Shown in pieces: positions 45,141 through 57,004 of a DNA stretch of 57,004 nt. Position numbers and translations under genes: made by a program. Position 1 is the first letter of the stretch, and every line of letters starts with the position of its first letter. The stretch is from Brachionus rotundiformis (lineage: Eukaryota; Rotifera; Eurotatoria; Ploima; Brachionidae): assembly GCA_016802295.1 (NCBI GenBank), contig JAESIW010000064.1:831147-888150 (forward strand). Direction: 5' to 3'. Under the pieces are notes generated by a model, which had not been told where the DNA came from, did not search any database, and saw only the letters and a list, made by a program, of their open reading frames with translations.

Positions 45141-46166
45141 ATGTCAAAGATAAAAATTTATGAGGTCAATAGTGAAGCGTTAGATGATGGAGCAGCGTCT
45201 TATTTGATTCTAGAGAATGAGGCATCTAATTATTTACGGGAAATAAAAAAAATTTGTTCGCGAAAAATCGGCACTTGGTTTTGTAATCAATCAGCCGAAC
45301 CATTTTTGCCGCTTCAATTGGCAATCCAAGAGGTTTGCTTACTAATTGACTTATTCCCTGACGAAATTAAAATTGTTAAAACAAATTTTACACAGTTTAA
45401 AAATTTTAAAAATAATGACAATTTTATCATGTTTAAATCCGAATTCGATTCTTATATGGCTAAGTTAAATTCAAAGCAAATAGAAACTTTTAAATCCAAT
45501 CGAAAAAACCAAATGCTAATGAAAAGAGAGCAAATTTTGAATGGAAAACGTAAAAAAATTAGTCAACAGTTGGACAAGATAAGAAAAGATATGATAAAAA
45601 CAGGAATTAACCAAGAAGAAATAGCGAAATTGAACCAGCAAAAAAATAACCTAGAATATAATCTGAATAATTTGGAGCTTAGTTTCGAACAAGAACTTGA
45701 AAGCATTGATCAAATTGATAATTTTTTTAATGAAGTTGAAATTTTTCACTCAACGCCAAATTTCTATGCTCCGCTATTTAGGACCGAAGAAATACCAGTC
45801 GAAGACTTTAGGAAAATGAATACAAAGTTATTTTTAAATTGTAAATATAGCTCGTTCAAGCACCTATATTCTAAAGGATATTATTTAACAAGTGGAGCCA
45901 AATTTGGTGGCGATTTTTTAGTTTATCCAGGCAATCCGAGCAGTTATCATTCAAAATTTATTCTCGTTTGCTTTGACTCTAAACATGAACTTAATTCACT
46001 GAGTCTAAAGCAATTAATTACCTACGCAAGAATGGCAACGACTGTAAAAAAAACTTTTCTAATTTCTTTCATTACTGAAGAAAAATTTGATTCTAAAAGC
46101 CTTTCAATTTTTTTGGGTGAAAAAAAATTTCTTAATTTTTTGTCAATGAACTGGGCACACATTTAA
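45141..46166 (+). CDS. TSEN34: tRNA-splicing endonuclease subunit Sen34
   Basis: One open frame of 341 residues with no introns. TSEN34 is one of two catalytic subunits of the nuclear complex that removes introns from pre-tRNAs; it cuts the 3' splice site. The N-terminal part has the Sen34 fold (EVNSEALDDGAASYLILENE, FLPLQLAIQEVCLLIDLF). A Lys/Glu/Gln-rich coiled-coil linker spans about residues 115-190. The C-terminal nuclease domain has GYYLTSGAKFGGDFLVYPGN followed by PSSYHSKF. The Tyr-His-Lys catalytic triad appears complete: Tyr262, His270 and a Lys in ATTVKKT (about 303). Length is close to animal homologues (about 310). Confidence 0.94.
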   Translation: MSKIKIYEVNSEALDDGAASYLILENEASNYLREIKKICSRKIGTWFCNQSAEPFLPLQLAIQEVCLLIDLFPDEIKIVKTNFTQFKNFKNNDNFIMFKSEFDSYMAKLNSKQIETFKSNRKNQMLMKREQILNGKRKKISQQLDKIRKDMIKTGINQEEIAKLNQQKNNLEYNLNNLELSFEQELESIDQIDNFFNEVEIFHSTPNFYAPLFRTEEIPVEDFRKMNTKLFLNCKYSSFKHLYSKGYYLTSGAKFGGDFLVYPGNPSSYHSKFILVCFDSKHELNSLSLKQLITYARMATTVKKTFLISFITEEKFDSKSLSIFLGEKKFLNFLSMNWAHI

Positions 46167-47467
46167 GTAAAAATTAGAATTAATTCCTGAATTAAGGATT
46201 AATAAATTTTTTTAAAGAATTAATTTAACATTTAATTTCAAGTAAATCGAATAATAAAATTCGATTTAATAATCTAGAAATATAACAAAATTGTTTATAA
46301 AGACAAAGAAGGGATTAATATTTACGATTGTAATCCAAAGGTATAATCCCGTAGAATAGGACATGTTGGGTTCAATTTGCCATTTAACCCTTAACAGTAA
46401 GGGATGAATCCAGATTCACTTAATATTAACATATTAGCCAAGAGTCGTGTTTAAGATAATTTATTTAATTGAAATTGATTTGATGGTTTTATTTATTTAT
46501 TAAAATTAAAATTAATTGTGATTTTAAGTGTTGGAAATTTAATTCTTTTCAACAATCAAATCTAAAATATTTAAAAACAATCTGCGATAGAGAACGTGGA
46601 TTTTTCTATACTATTTGAAAATTAGATTCCTGAAACAGGTAGATTTATAATGAGTTTCAAATTTTCAAGAACAAATATTTAATTTTTATCAAAACGTGTT
46701 AGAAATCAAAATTTTATTAATCTTGTTTAAACAAGTCGTGTATTAAGTTATTGAAATAGAAAATAGTTTTCTAGCTCATTAAGCAACCAAATATAAATAT
46801 TTTAAATTTATGATATGACATATAAAAATTTAGCTATAATTTTATTTAATTTAAAACTAAATATATTTTTATTAATGGCGTAAAAATAAAGTTTGTTCCT
46901 GTATTTTAAAATAAATTAACAAGCTATAATATAGAGAGCATGACATAGAGAGAGAGATTTTGTTATTTCTTTAAAATTTCAAATTTAAAAATAATTATGT
47001 AATTCATTAAAGAAAAAGGACTTGTTTTAAATGGATATCTAAAAAATATAAAGAGATAGTACCTCAACAAATTTTTAAAAAATCGATATTTAGCTCATTA
47101 TTCGTACCTTTGTAAAATCTAAAATTAAAATTTCTAAATTTTGTTCTAATATAATTTGCATTTTCTCATTTTTATTTTCGTATTCAAATACATCCATTTG
47201 ATTGTCAAATATACTTCGGCTATGTGTGCCTCGAATTGGTCAATTTAAGCTTAACGAAACAAAATATATATACAAAAATTCTATAAAAATAAATGATTAA
47301 GTTGTTTTTTTATAGGTCATATTACTTTGGGATAATAAAACTTGATTTTTTTAAATAATTTCAATTATCAATTTAAAATCAATTTTTATTTTCAAAGATA
47401 ATTAACTTAAAACTTTTATTTAGAGATAATATTAATGATTAAAAGGTTTTGATTTTAAAAATTAACA
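46167..47467. other. intergenic region with one less AT-rich patch
   Basis: Between TSEN34 and villin. Most is A/T-rich. Positions 46311-46450 are clearly richer in G/C and include gggttcaatttgcc, loosely like a pol III B box, but no A box or cloverleaf could be drawn. The patch is unexplained. Confidence 0.4.
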
Positions 47468-50400
47468 ATGGCTATTTTAAATCAATTAAACGGTCATGCG
47501 AATCAAAGTTCAAACGAACCAGCTTTCTATGCGGTCCAAAAAAACAAACCAGGCTTTCACATATGGCGAGTAGAGGTAATTTTATTTTTAAGATAAATTT
47601 TATTTTATTTTTATTCATAATTTATAGAATTTTCAATTAGTGCCAATACCAAAAGATTTTTATGGCACTTTTTTCAAAGGTGACACATATTTGATTTATC
47701 ACTGTTCGGAAATTCAGAAAATTCTGGTTCAACACATTCATATCTGGATTGGAGTAGAAAGCACCTTAGATGAGCAAGGAGTAGCAGCTTACAAAATGGT
47801 TGAGCTTGATGAGTTCCTTGGAGGGAGCCCGGTTCAACATCGAGAATGTCAAAATTATGAATCAGAAAGATTTATAAGCTATTTTAAATATAAAGGTGGT
47901 TTAAAATACCAGAATGGAGGAGTTCAAAGTGGTTTTCATCATTATGAAAAAAAATTCGAACCAAGACTTTTTCAAGTGAAAGGAAAGCGTAATATAAGAC
48001 TAAATGAGCTGTCAAATATTGAATGGGCAGCGATGAACAGAAACGATTCTTTCCTTGTTGATCTGAGCTCTACTATTTTTGTTTGGAATGGGAAACTTGC
48101 CAACAAAATGGAAAAATTACAAGTATTGGATAAAATCTTTGTAGTTATGTAGAAAATAAAATTTAATTTTAGGCTATGAATAAAGCAAGAATGCTAAGGG
48201 ATGAGAGAAATGGTGAATGCAATATTGTAATAGTTGAAGATGGCGAAGAAAAAGATTTATCCAAAGACGAACTAAAGCTCTTTGAGTCCAAATTTCCTTT
48301 AAAAGAAAAACTTTCAAAACTTAAAAATGATTTATCAAATAATGATGATTTAAAATTTGAAAAAGATTCTTTTTCATATTTAAAATTATACAAGTTAGAC
48401 TATTTTTTTATTCTAAATAATAATTATGAGAAAATATTTTTCAAGATGCTCAGACGCCCTAGATGATGGTGATGGAATGATTAAAATTAAAATAATTGAG
48501 CAAAAAGCTGGACCGCTATATAAAGAAGATTTGAATAGTGATGTAAGCATTTTTTGTTAAATTTTTATTATTAATATTCTTTTTAAAAAATCAGAATTAA
48601 AAATTTTTTAATTAAACTAATCTTTAATTTTTTAATATTTAAATTTTATCTTTATTTAGGATTCTTTCATAGTAGATAATGGAAAGTTTGGTATATGGGT
48701 TTGGATTGGAAAGAGATCGAGTCAAAAAGAAAGACAAGAAGCGATGCGAAATGCTCTGGTAACCAGCTCAGTGCTCAAATATAAATATAATTTATTGTGT
48801 TGTAGGGTTTTTTACAAGCAAAAGGATATAATGAAAAGCAGCAAAATGCCATTAAAGTGACCAGGGTTATCGATGGAAGTGAGCCTGTTGAATTCAAAGC
48901 TTTGTTTAACCAATGGCCCGAGTCGAATGAAACAAAAGGTCTTGGTCATACTTTTAGTTCAAATTCAATTGCCAAGACTTTACAATCTAAATTTGATGCG
49001 TCTATCTTACATTCAAATCACCATATTGCAGCTGAATCTCAAATGGTTGATAATGGTAAAGGAGACAAGCAGATATGGTTTGTAAAAAATTTCGAAACAC
49101 ATCAACTTGATCCAACAAAATATTCAGAATTTCATACCGGTGATTGTTATATAATTCATTATACATATAAATTAGATAATATTCAAAAGAATATTTTGTA
49201 TTATTGGATTGTCAGTATCTAAAAAACTTGATACTTTAGATGCCCTTGATTCAAGTTTATTTTAAAGGGAAGAAAGTCAAGTATTGATGAACAGGGAACT
49301 GCAGCACTAAAAGTAATCGAGCTTGATAATGAAATGTTCAATGGTCAAGCTCTTCAAGTAAGAGTTGTTGAAGGGAAAGAACCTATTCATTTCATGTCAA
49401 TATTTGATGGTCGAATTATTATTTACAAGGTAAAAAGAAATAAAAAAATTATTTGGTTTATATAAAAAGAATTTTATTTCAGGGAGGAAATGCTAGCTGT
49501 TTTAAAAACTTAAACAATTCCGAAGATGATATTAAATTAGCTGAAAATTATATGCTTCAAATAAAATCATATGGGCCATCAAACATCAAAGCAGTTCAAG
49601 TAAATTTAGATTCAAAATTAATGTTTTATGATTAATATTTTAAATTTTAAGATCGATTGCACCGCTTCTAACTTAAATTCCAATGATGTGTTCATTATTT
49701 GCCATAAATTAAGTGTTTTTTACATATGGTGCGGAAAAAGTTCCACAGGTGATGAGCGTGAAGCAGCCAAGTCTATTGTTTTATCCTCAAAAAAAGAGCC
49801 GGAAATTATAATAGAAAGCCAGGAGAGAGACGAATTTTGGAATTGTTTGGGCGGCAAGAAAGAATACCATAGAGAAAAAAGATCCATTAAAAATAAACAA
49901 GCTACATTTACTCGTTTATTTGAAATTTCTAACTCATCTGGACGATTAAATGTAAATGAGATATTTCAATTTTCCCAAGCTGATCTAAATACAAATGATG
50001 TCATGCTATTAGACGCATGGGATCAAATCTTCTTATGGATAGGCTTAAGTAATTTATTTTTAAAATTTAGCTTTTTATTTTATTTTAATATTATATTATT
50101 TTATAGATTCGAATAAGATGGAAAAAGATGAGTCAGAGAGAATAGCCATTGAATATCTAAAGAGTGATCCTAGTCAGCGTCCAAATGATATCCCTATCTA
50201 TAAAATTAAACAAGGATTTGAACCTCCAATTTTTACAGGATTTTTCGGACCCTGGGATTCAACTTTTTGGAACAATAAAGTAAATTTTTAATTTATTAAA
50301 AAACAAATATTAATTATTTTTATGTATTAGTACGATTCAGACTACAATTATATCAAGCAAGAATTACAATCAAAAAATCAACCCCATCTTTTTCAATTGG

Positions 50401-50709
50401 CAATCAAAGACAAATTACTAAATGGTGTTAAGACGAGAGATGCAATTGATTTTAATAAATACCCAAAATATAATTATGAGGAGCTTATCAAGCCAGTGGA
50501 TGAGTTACCAGAGAATGTTCTTAATGAGGCGAAAGAAGTAATGATATTTAAATTTAGAAAAAACAATTAAATAAATTATTTTTATTTTCCTCAAGGTTCA
50601 TTTAACTGAACAGGACTTCGTAACAATATTTAAGATGTCATATCAACAGTTTAAAGAAAAACCAGTTTGGAAGCAAAAAGAATTAAAAAGATCAGTTCGT
50701 TTGTTTTAG
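47468..50709 (+). CDS. VIL: villin (gelsolin repeats plus headpiece)
   Basis: About 12 exons from ATG 47468 to TAG 50707-50709. Villins sever, cap and bundle actin filaments under Ca2+ and phosphoinositide control, typically in microvilli or sensory bristles. The order of gelsolin-like repeats is clear: repeat 1 with KPGFHIWRVE|NFQLVPIP, HIHIWIGVESTLDEQGVAAY, and YFKYKGGLKYQNGGVQSGFH; repeat 2 with RNDSFLVDLSSTIFVWNGK and CNIVIVEDGEE; repeat 3 with SFIVDNGKFGIWVWIGKRSS; repeat 4 with HTGDCYIIHYTYK and GRKSSIDEQGTAALKVIEL; repeat 5 with SNLNSNDVFIICHKLSVFYI; repeat 6 with TNDVMLLDAWDQIFLWIGL and PIYKIKQGFEPPIFTGFF. The end is a true villin headpiece: HLTEQDFVTIFKMSYQQFKE, then PVWKQKELKRSVRLF. 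The headpiece separates it from plain gelsolin. Confidence 0.94.
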
Positions 50710-52584
50710 TGGATTGAATTTTTGAATATTTCAAAAATTCAGAATGATTTTTTAATTTAAGAATTAATTGTGTTTTTTTTTGAATATTTGCCAAATATTT
50801 TATATCTAAACCAAGCGTGTTTTGATTTTAATTTTTAAAATAATTTTTATCAAGTTTTCGTATCATTTGAAATAAAAAATATCATTTTTTTAAAATGATT
50901 TTTAAATGCGAAAATCTCTAGAAACATAAAAAACTGATTAATGCAAAAATACCAAGTCCGTTTAAATTTTCTCATTTAAACTATCATTAAAAAATGTTGA
51001 TAAAATATACTTAATGTTAGCTTTGCTCAATTTAGAAATAATTGTTATTGGTACAGATAAAAACCTTAAAATCAAGCCTTTAAAGATAAGATAATCTCAA
51101 ATCGTTTGATAATCTAGCAATAAAATGAATCATATCAATTTATCTGATTAAGAAAAATGCAAATATTTTAATAGATGTTTACATGTAGTATTTAAGTCTT
51201 AAGATAATTCGCTTCTTTTGTTTTTATAGATATAATATAAGCTAATTTTCATGAATATTTTAACCTGTTTATTTCGATGTTTAAATTCTTTTTTAATTAG
51301 AAATAGTGAATTTTTAATTAAAGTCTTTTATATGGATTCAATATAAACTTTACTGTGAACCTATGAATTTCGAGATAATGTTTTTTTTCCAAAAATTTAA
51401 GCGAAATTCAATAGAAATACCTGAACAATCTAAATGCACAATTTCTTATTAATTAAAAAGGCAATTTTTTTAAGAAATTTTTTTCCAAATTTCATGCGAT
51501 TTTATGGTTTAAATATTTTTTAATTTTAAATTTTTTATTTCGATATAAAAATAAAATTTACAAAAATACTTAATGCTTGTAGTTAGTTTTTGAAAGAGAA
51601 TCAAAAATCATGTAGATAAATCATAATTCAATTAAATTTAACGAAATATAATTCATCAGGAATTATTGAAATATAAATGTAAAATAATTTTTAAGAAAAC
51701 ATTTCTATGAAATAAGTTCTAAATTATTCATTTAAAAATTGTGCTTCAAACAGTGCCAACCCTACTAAGTAATCGCAATAGAAATTTTATTGCAAAATAT
51801 TTAATTTCAAAAATATTATTAAAAATTTTGTCCAAGTGATGGAAAAGTTAGAAATTAGAATTTAAACCCAAAAATTTAATTGAATAAGGATTAGATTATC
51901 ATCTATTATCTTACAATTCTATTATATTTTGTCTTTTTAGATCAAATTTAACAAAATTCTTTCTAAATCTTGATTTTAAGATCGAAATAAAAGTTTCCTG
52001 AACTTTTCAAATCAATTTCTATAAATAAATTTTAAAAATTAGGTGCCTTGTTTTAATCACACAGTAGACATTTTACCTTTTTTGATAAGTTAATTAAAAT
52101 GTTATTTAAATTTTTGATTAACAACTTATCTATCCACGCTGACTTTTATTTAAAAAGTATTTTTTATCTTGTGCGAACTAGAGTCATAACCTTTCTTTTC
52201 AAGTTAAAAAGCCCTAAATCTATCTCTTTTATATTTTATTGCTGAGAAATTTTTTTAAATAAAACTAAAAATTATCAGGTGAATCTAATCCAGAACAAAA
52301 GCCTCAATTGTATGAAAATTATAATTTTTTTGTAATTTTAGTTGCATAACAATTGAGCAAAAATCATTTATTTTAAATAATTAGATTTTTGTTGGCTTTA
52401 TTTCACTTTGACTAAACAAGGAATTATTAAAATTTAAATTGAAAGCCAAGGATAAGAAACAATCTATTTAAATCATGTGACCTATTAAAATTTTTAAACT
52501 TGCTTATCTTGTCTATTTGAAATTGCTTTAATTTAAAATTAGCTGAATTTAAAATTAATCTTAAATTTTAGAAAAAAGTTTAAA
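50710..52584. other. AT-rich intergenic region
   Basis: About 1.9 kb with no supported feature. An acceptor-like ttttag lies 13 bases before the next ATG and could be a 5'-UTR intron or trans-splice site. Confidence 0.4.
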
Positions 52585-54262
52585 ATGTCAAACCAATCGA
52601 TAGCTTTAAGAAGCGAGAAAAAAATCGATAATGGCCAGCAAAGCAAAAAAAATTATCAACCATCGTCTTCCATCTGTATTAATGACAGAAATGATGCTAA
52701 TCAAGTTAAAAAATTTGCTTACGCCGTATGCCAAGAGTATTTAAGTGGTGCTTGGAAAAACATCGATTATGATGATTTTATGATTGAAAGAATATCGTAA
52801 ATAAACTATTCAATATTTAGTTAAAAAAATATTATTTTAAATTTTTATAACTTAATTTAGTGGAGGATTGAGTAATTATCTGTACAGATGTGAAGTGAAA
52901 AATGAAAAATTTCAACAAATAAATAATGAACCTAGAAAAATATTGTTGAGGTATTTAGAAATAAATTAATCTAAATATTGACCATTTTATTCTGTTTTTT
53001 TAAGATTATATGGGGAGAACCATCACAAACATTCTTCAATTTTGTTAAAAGACATAATTGTTTCAGCCATAATGAGCGATCATCACCTAGGACCAAAGCT
53101 TTATGGTATTTTCCCAAATGGCCGCCTCGAAGAATTCATTAATGTATCCGTAGAATATTTTTTATTTTTCTCTTTTAAAAATTTAAAAAGGCCACGTCAA
53201 TGGCTCAAAACGACATGTATGTGCCTGAACTAAGTGGTGCAATAGCTAAAGTAATGGCAAGATTTCATACTCTAGAGATGCCGTTTATCAAAGAACCCCA
53301 ATGGCTTTTTGATTCGACATCAAAGTACATAAAACAAGCAAACGAAATAAAATTCACCGATGAAAAGGACATTAAAAATTATGAAAAACTAATGTGTTTA
53401 AATCTCGAAACTGAATATAAACTTTTAAAGTAAACGAATTGATTTTTAAAATTAAAAATCATTTTTTTTTTTTAAGAAAAAATTTAAAAATGTTGAATTC
53501 ACTAGTTGTTTTTTGTCACAATGATATAAATGTTGGAAATATCCTAAAACTTCCAGAAAAATTAATGGTAATTGATTATGAATATGGAAGCTACAATTTC
53601 AGGTAAAAAAATATTTATAAATTAATAAAAAAAAGCTTAGGGTATATAGATAATTCATAACCTTTAAAATTTACTAATACTGTCAATTTTCAATGACAAA
53701 TTGGTATATATTAAATTAAATAATATGTATTTTTCTTAAACATATTTAAAATATTTTTAAAATATCTCTATAAAGAGGTTTTGATCTTGGTAATCACTTT
53801 TGTGAATGGATGTTTAACAACAACTACGAAAAGTATCCATATTTCCAATACAATTTTGAATTTTATCCTAACCATGAGCAACAAGTTAATTTTTTAACAG
53901 CATACATAGAAGAATACAGCAAATCTATGAATTCCAAAGACAAAAATTTGAGTGTTGATGATATTGAAGATGATAATGATTCAGATAACAACAGTCATTT
54001 TGAAAAACTGGACCTAGACCAGTTGCTGAAAGAGGCCAACTGCTTTGCTTTAATGTCTCATCTTTTTTGGATATTTTGGTCAATATGCCAGGCTTCTGTT
54101 TGCAAAATTCAATTTGAGTATTTGGTAATTTTTTTGTTTTAAAGATTCAATATATTGCTAATAGCTAAATTACTTTAGGAATATGCTTTGGCAAGATGTG
54201 ATGCTTATTTTAAACAAAAGAAAATGTTGTTTCCAAATGGTTACATTGAAAACCAAAACTGA
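52585..54262 (+). CDS. CHKA: choline/ethanolamine kinase
   Basis: Seven or so exons from ATG 52585 to TGA 54260-54262. The enzyme phosphorylates choline (or ethanolamine), the first step of the CDP-choline route to phosphatidylcholine, in the cytosol. Signatures in order: FAYAVCQEYLSGAWKNI; the ATP loop SGGLSNYLYRC; GPKLYGIFPNGRLEEFI; IAKVMARFHTLEMPF; KEPQWLFDSTSKYIKQ; the Brenner catalytic motif VVFCHNDINVGNIL; the choline-kinase motif VIDYEYGSYNF|RGFDLGNH followed by FCEWMF; and NCFALMSHLFWIFWSICQAS. An Asp/Asn/Ser-rich insert (DDIEDDNDSDNNSH) sits where homologues have a shorter loop. The end RCDAYFKQKKML matches the family. Between choline and ethanolamine preference, the overall match favours choline kinase, but this is not certain. 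Confidence 0.93.
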
Positions 54263-54692
54263 CTTGATAAAACATCAAATAATTACTTGTTTGTAAATAA
54301 AAAATTCTCTTCATCTTTTGTTTTATTTAATTTAAAGATTTAAAGTAGCATTTTTTCTAGTTAAAAAGCTAACATAATTTTGAAATAATTAATTATCACA
54401 AATTTTAGCATCTAAAGCATTCATAAGCAAGTGTTTAAAAAATAAATAAATTCAAAATCTAGATAAAAATAAAATCAACCTTTGAGCATGCTAGAAATAC
54501 TCTTAGTTTAGTAAAAAAAAAGCGTGTTCACAAACGTAGTATAAGCTGTATTATGTTTTTAGAAGCGTTTTTTTTTTAATGAATGAAAAAAATTTTAAAT
54601 TTCTTTAAAAAATTTCTGAAATTTTTTAGTTGGAAATTTTTGCTGCTAATCTAAGATTGTTAATCCAAAGCTTTTAGAGTCTGCCATTTATA
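54263..54692. other. intergenic, nothing seen
   Basis: AT-rich spacer holding the kinase 3' end and the bZIP promoter. No site recognised. Confidence 0.4.
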
Positions 54693-55148
54693 ATGACTTC
54701 GCCAACGATGACGATGAAGTTTAAATCAGTTCTCGGCTCATTATTTCAAGCACAAAACACTTTTTTTATATCAAAATCAATGAAAAGTATGGATACTTCA
54801 TCAATCGCCTCGTCGTCATCGAATGAGGAATCCAATGACTACAGGATTAGGCGCGAACGAAATAATGAATCAGTTCGTAAAAGTCGGGCAAAGAACAGAA
54901 TGAAACTGCAAGAATGTGCCAACCAAGTTAACGAGCTAAAACAAGAGAATGTTCAACTCAATTGCAAACTAGAGAGTCTTCAGAAAGAATTGAACACCCT
55001 GAGGACTCTTTTCCAGCATTGCTATTCTTCCAATTCGGAAGATTTGTCATTCAAGCCAAATGAGATACCAACTTCCACCTTGTACAAACTCATAATGAAC
55101 CAAGATCTTAAGAACAAGACCTCAACCGACTCTAAATCAAACGCATAA
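54693..55148 (+). CDS. CEBP: C/EBP-family bZIP transcription factor
   Basis: One exon of 151 residues. C/EBP factors bind TTGCGCAAT-like sites as dimers and control metabolism and differentiation; most animal C/EBP genes are intronless, as here. The basic region DYRIRRERNNESVRKSRAKN contains the invariant RRERNN and VRKSR of C/EBPs. It runs into a leucine zipper with heptad Leu/Val residues over residues 75-105 (VNELKQENVQLNCKLESLQK, then ELNTLRTLF). The region before it is short and Ser-rich, with no clear activation domain, so the protein is compact like C/EBP-gamma and may act mainly as a dimer partner. Subtype assignment is tentative. Confidence 0.92.
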   Translation: MTSPTMTMKFKSVLGSLFQAQNTFFISKSMKSMDTSSIASSSSNEESNDYRIRRERNNESVRKSRAKNRMKLQECANQVNELKQENVQLNCKLESLQKELNTLRTLFQHCYSSNSEDLSFKPNEIPTSTLYKLIMNQDLKNKTSTDSKSNA

Positions 55149-56245
55149 TTTTATTCGAATCAACCGAAATAGGTAAATTAATTGGTTAGATTCTGCTGAA
55201 AATAAACAACAAATTTTATGATATGTTAGAGTCAGAGATCGAACAGCAAACATCATGGAATTAAGTTGCTCCAAAAAATATTAAAGCAGAATTAATTAGT
55301 TTTACATCGATTTAGTTTTTTAATAATAGCAAGATGAGCGTCTTATATCGATGCTTAAAATAAAATTTATCATACCATTCTTTTTCGTTTTTGTTTTGAA
55401 AATATAAAATTTATATTTGTAAATTTTTTTTTAACTTTTGGATTGAAAAATGTTCTATCTGAGTTATATAATAGACAATAGACATATATAAAAAAAATTG
55501 TTTTTTTTTTCAAATCAAATTAATTTTAACTATAGTTAAGATAAATTATTAATTGAATGACTCTAATTTATTTTTGAAAATAAAAAATTAATTTACGGAT
55601 GAAAAAATATTTTAAATGATGACTAAAATATAATTTTCAATTTATTTTAATTATATTTATTATGTTTGGTAGTGTTAAAGTGATAAAAATAAAATAAATA
55701 TTAAATAAAAATTTGTCAAATTCCATCAGAGAAATTTAAAATATTTTTTGTTAATTTACTTTTAGAAAAAATTCCTATTATACAATAATATAATTTTTAA
55801 TAAATTACATAGAATCCAATCTTGTTTTTACTGAGCCATTTTAGAATTTTATTTTAAAAAAATCTTAAAGAACAATTACGATTGTAATCAGTTAACTTAA
55901 TTTTTTCACAATGTATTTATAAAATTATTTCAAATTAGATTAAATCAATCTTCTTTAGATAAAAATTTTGCTAAATAAAATAAAACATTAATTATTAAAT
56001 CATATAAATTTTGAATTGCTCTGATATGCTATAAGATTAATATGAGATCTAGATTTTAAACACTCAGTAAAATGACGCCAAAATTTACACATGAATAATT
56101 TTAAAATTTAATAAAAAAGACAAAATAATTTTTTAAAAATTTTGATGATTTAACATTGTCAATCAAGCATTTAGCATAAATTCGGTTAATTTAAAAGAGT
56201 AAATTTTGGAGAAAAAAATTATTTAGAAATTCTATGTAAGTAACC
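55149..56245. other. AT-rich intergenic region
   Basis: About 1.1 kb of A/T-dense sequence without a supported feature. Confidence 0.4.
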
Positions 56246-56929
56246 ATGTCTAATAATTACAATGCTAAAAAAGCTCTAGATGCTCTCAAAATCTCATTTG
56301 TAAACAATGATACAACTCTAAATTTACAAAAATTTATAGCAGCTTATAAAGAACTCATGAAGTAACCGCAGTTAAATCTTGTCTCAAACTAATTTGGTTT
56401 GTTTTTTAGATTTTTTGATTATTTGGGAAAAGTGTTTGGATTTGTGGTCCATGATATAAATGACAAATTTCATAAAATCGAAAAAACAATAGCTAAAGAT
56501 GCACCAAATAACCATTATGATACTGTGCATTCAGCAATCGAATTCGAAAAGGCAAGTGGGATTTATATGAAAGAAAAGAAAGTTACTCTGTCACTATTAC
56601 GGTTGATGAGAGGTCTTGATTTCTTGAGAAAATTCATCGAGTCAATTTATTATAATCAGAATACTTCGAAAAAATCTCACGAGTTAGCTTGGGAAGTTTA
56701 TGAACAGACATTGGCATTTAGGCATAATTCAATGGTACGAAATTTGGTGAAGACTGGTGTTCATTTGTTGCCTAAAAAACAAGAGTTATATCTCAAATTA
56801 AGCCATGGGTCTGACGGAACTAATTTTGATGACTTGTTTAGGGATTTTTCCAATACTCTGGAAAAAGCCTACTCTATTTTGTACAAGCTTTATGATGAAA
56901 ATAATTTCCTTGAACTTGTCTTGGCTTAA
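56246..56929 (+). CDS. CPTP: ceramide-1-phosphate transfer protein-like (GLTP fold)
   Basis: Two exons (56246-56361 and 56410-56929) join in phase to 211 residues, the normal length of GLTP-fold proteins. These cytosolic all-helical proteins carry single sphingolipids between membranes. Features: FIAAYKELMK|FFDYLGKVFG, the head-group site Asp and Lys in VVHDINDKFHKIE, VTLSLLRLMRGLDFLRKFIE with the two Arg that hold the phosphate in the CPTP branch, and FRHNSMVRNLVKTGVHLLP with the conserved His. The Arg pair in place of the Trp of GLTP proper points to ceramide-1-phosphate rather than glycolipid as ligand. Start chosen at the first ATG giving the family's N-terminal helix. Confidence 0.9.
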
Positions 56930-57004
56930 ATTGAAAACTTGGCTTTTCCAAGCTAAAGAATGTAAACAAATTATTTTATTAGCTCATTTTTATTTTAAAT
57001 AAAA
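56930..57004. other. 3' flank of the CPTP-like gene
   Basis: A short tail to the window end, probably 3' untranslated. Confidence 0.4.

Noticed and set aside
46311..46450. tRNA gene
   Set aside because: A B-box-like string is present but no A box, acceptor stem or anticodon arm could be formed.
1..57004. CRISPR array, prophage, bacterial operon or integron
   Set aside because: The window is an intron-rich animal genome; no regular direct-repeat array or bacterial gene was seen.

Overview
The window is nuclear DNA from an animal. It is extremely AT-rich and uses the standard code. Almost every gene is cut by short introns (about 43-60 bp) with GT...AG ends. The gene set is metazoan: a D2-like dopamine receptor, an ephexin-type RhoGEF, a calpain, an SLC26 transporter, a villin, a C/EBP bZIP factor, animal-type phosphofructokinase, ALAS, SPCS2, TSEN34, MDH1B, a choline kinase and a CPTP-like lipid transfer protein. 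Very low GC, tiny introns and compact genes suggest a small protostome, perhaps a monogonont rotifer; that placement is inference. I rebuilt exons by joining open frames across GT/AG sites with matching phase and recognisable family motifs.

Layout. 1-11,100: gene-poor AT-rich DNA with a few coding-like scraps and an assembly gap (10041-10376) whose two flanks are near-identical copies. 11,143-13,475 (+): D2-like dopamine receptor with a tRNA-derived SINE in its second intron. 14,248-14,558: decayed 3' end of a LINE reverse transcriptase. 15,117-15,812 (+): unrecognised basic, Ser-rich protein. 16,042-18,434 (+): ephexin-like RhoGEF. 19,008-21,659 (-): calpain built partly from micro-exons. 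21,879-22,277 (-): small Cys-rich protein. 22,588-24,095 (-): AKR1-type aldo-keto reductase, head-to-head with MDH1B (24,436-26,104, +) across about 340 bp that hold a perfect RFX X-box. 26,727-28,263 (+): aldo-keto reductase-like protein with altered catalytic residues. 28,890-31,853 (-): phosphofructokinase. 33,041-33,667 (-): SPCS2. 34,217-35,803 (-): intronless ALAS. 38,174-41,053 (+): SLC26. 41,783-42,664 (-): unrecognised Tyr/Asn/Arg-rich protein. 45,141-46,166 (+): TSEN34. 47,468-50,709 (+): villin. 52,585-54,262 (+): choline/ethanolamine kinase. 54,693-55,148 (+): C/EBP-type bZIP. 56,246-56,929 (+): CPTP/GLTP.

The genes look like independent housekeeping and tissue genes; nothing indicates an operon or a co-working system. 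I did not find a clear new molecular system. The best leads are the X-box before MDH1B, the calpain micro-exons, the likely pseudo-enzyme at 26,727, the duplicated gap flanks, the tRNA-SINE and the LINE relic, and several orphan exon-like segments in the gene-poor left end.
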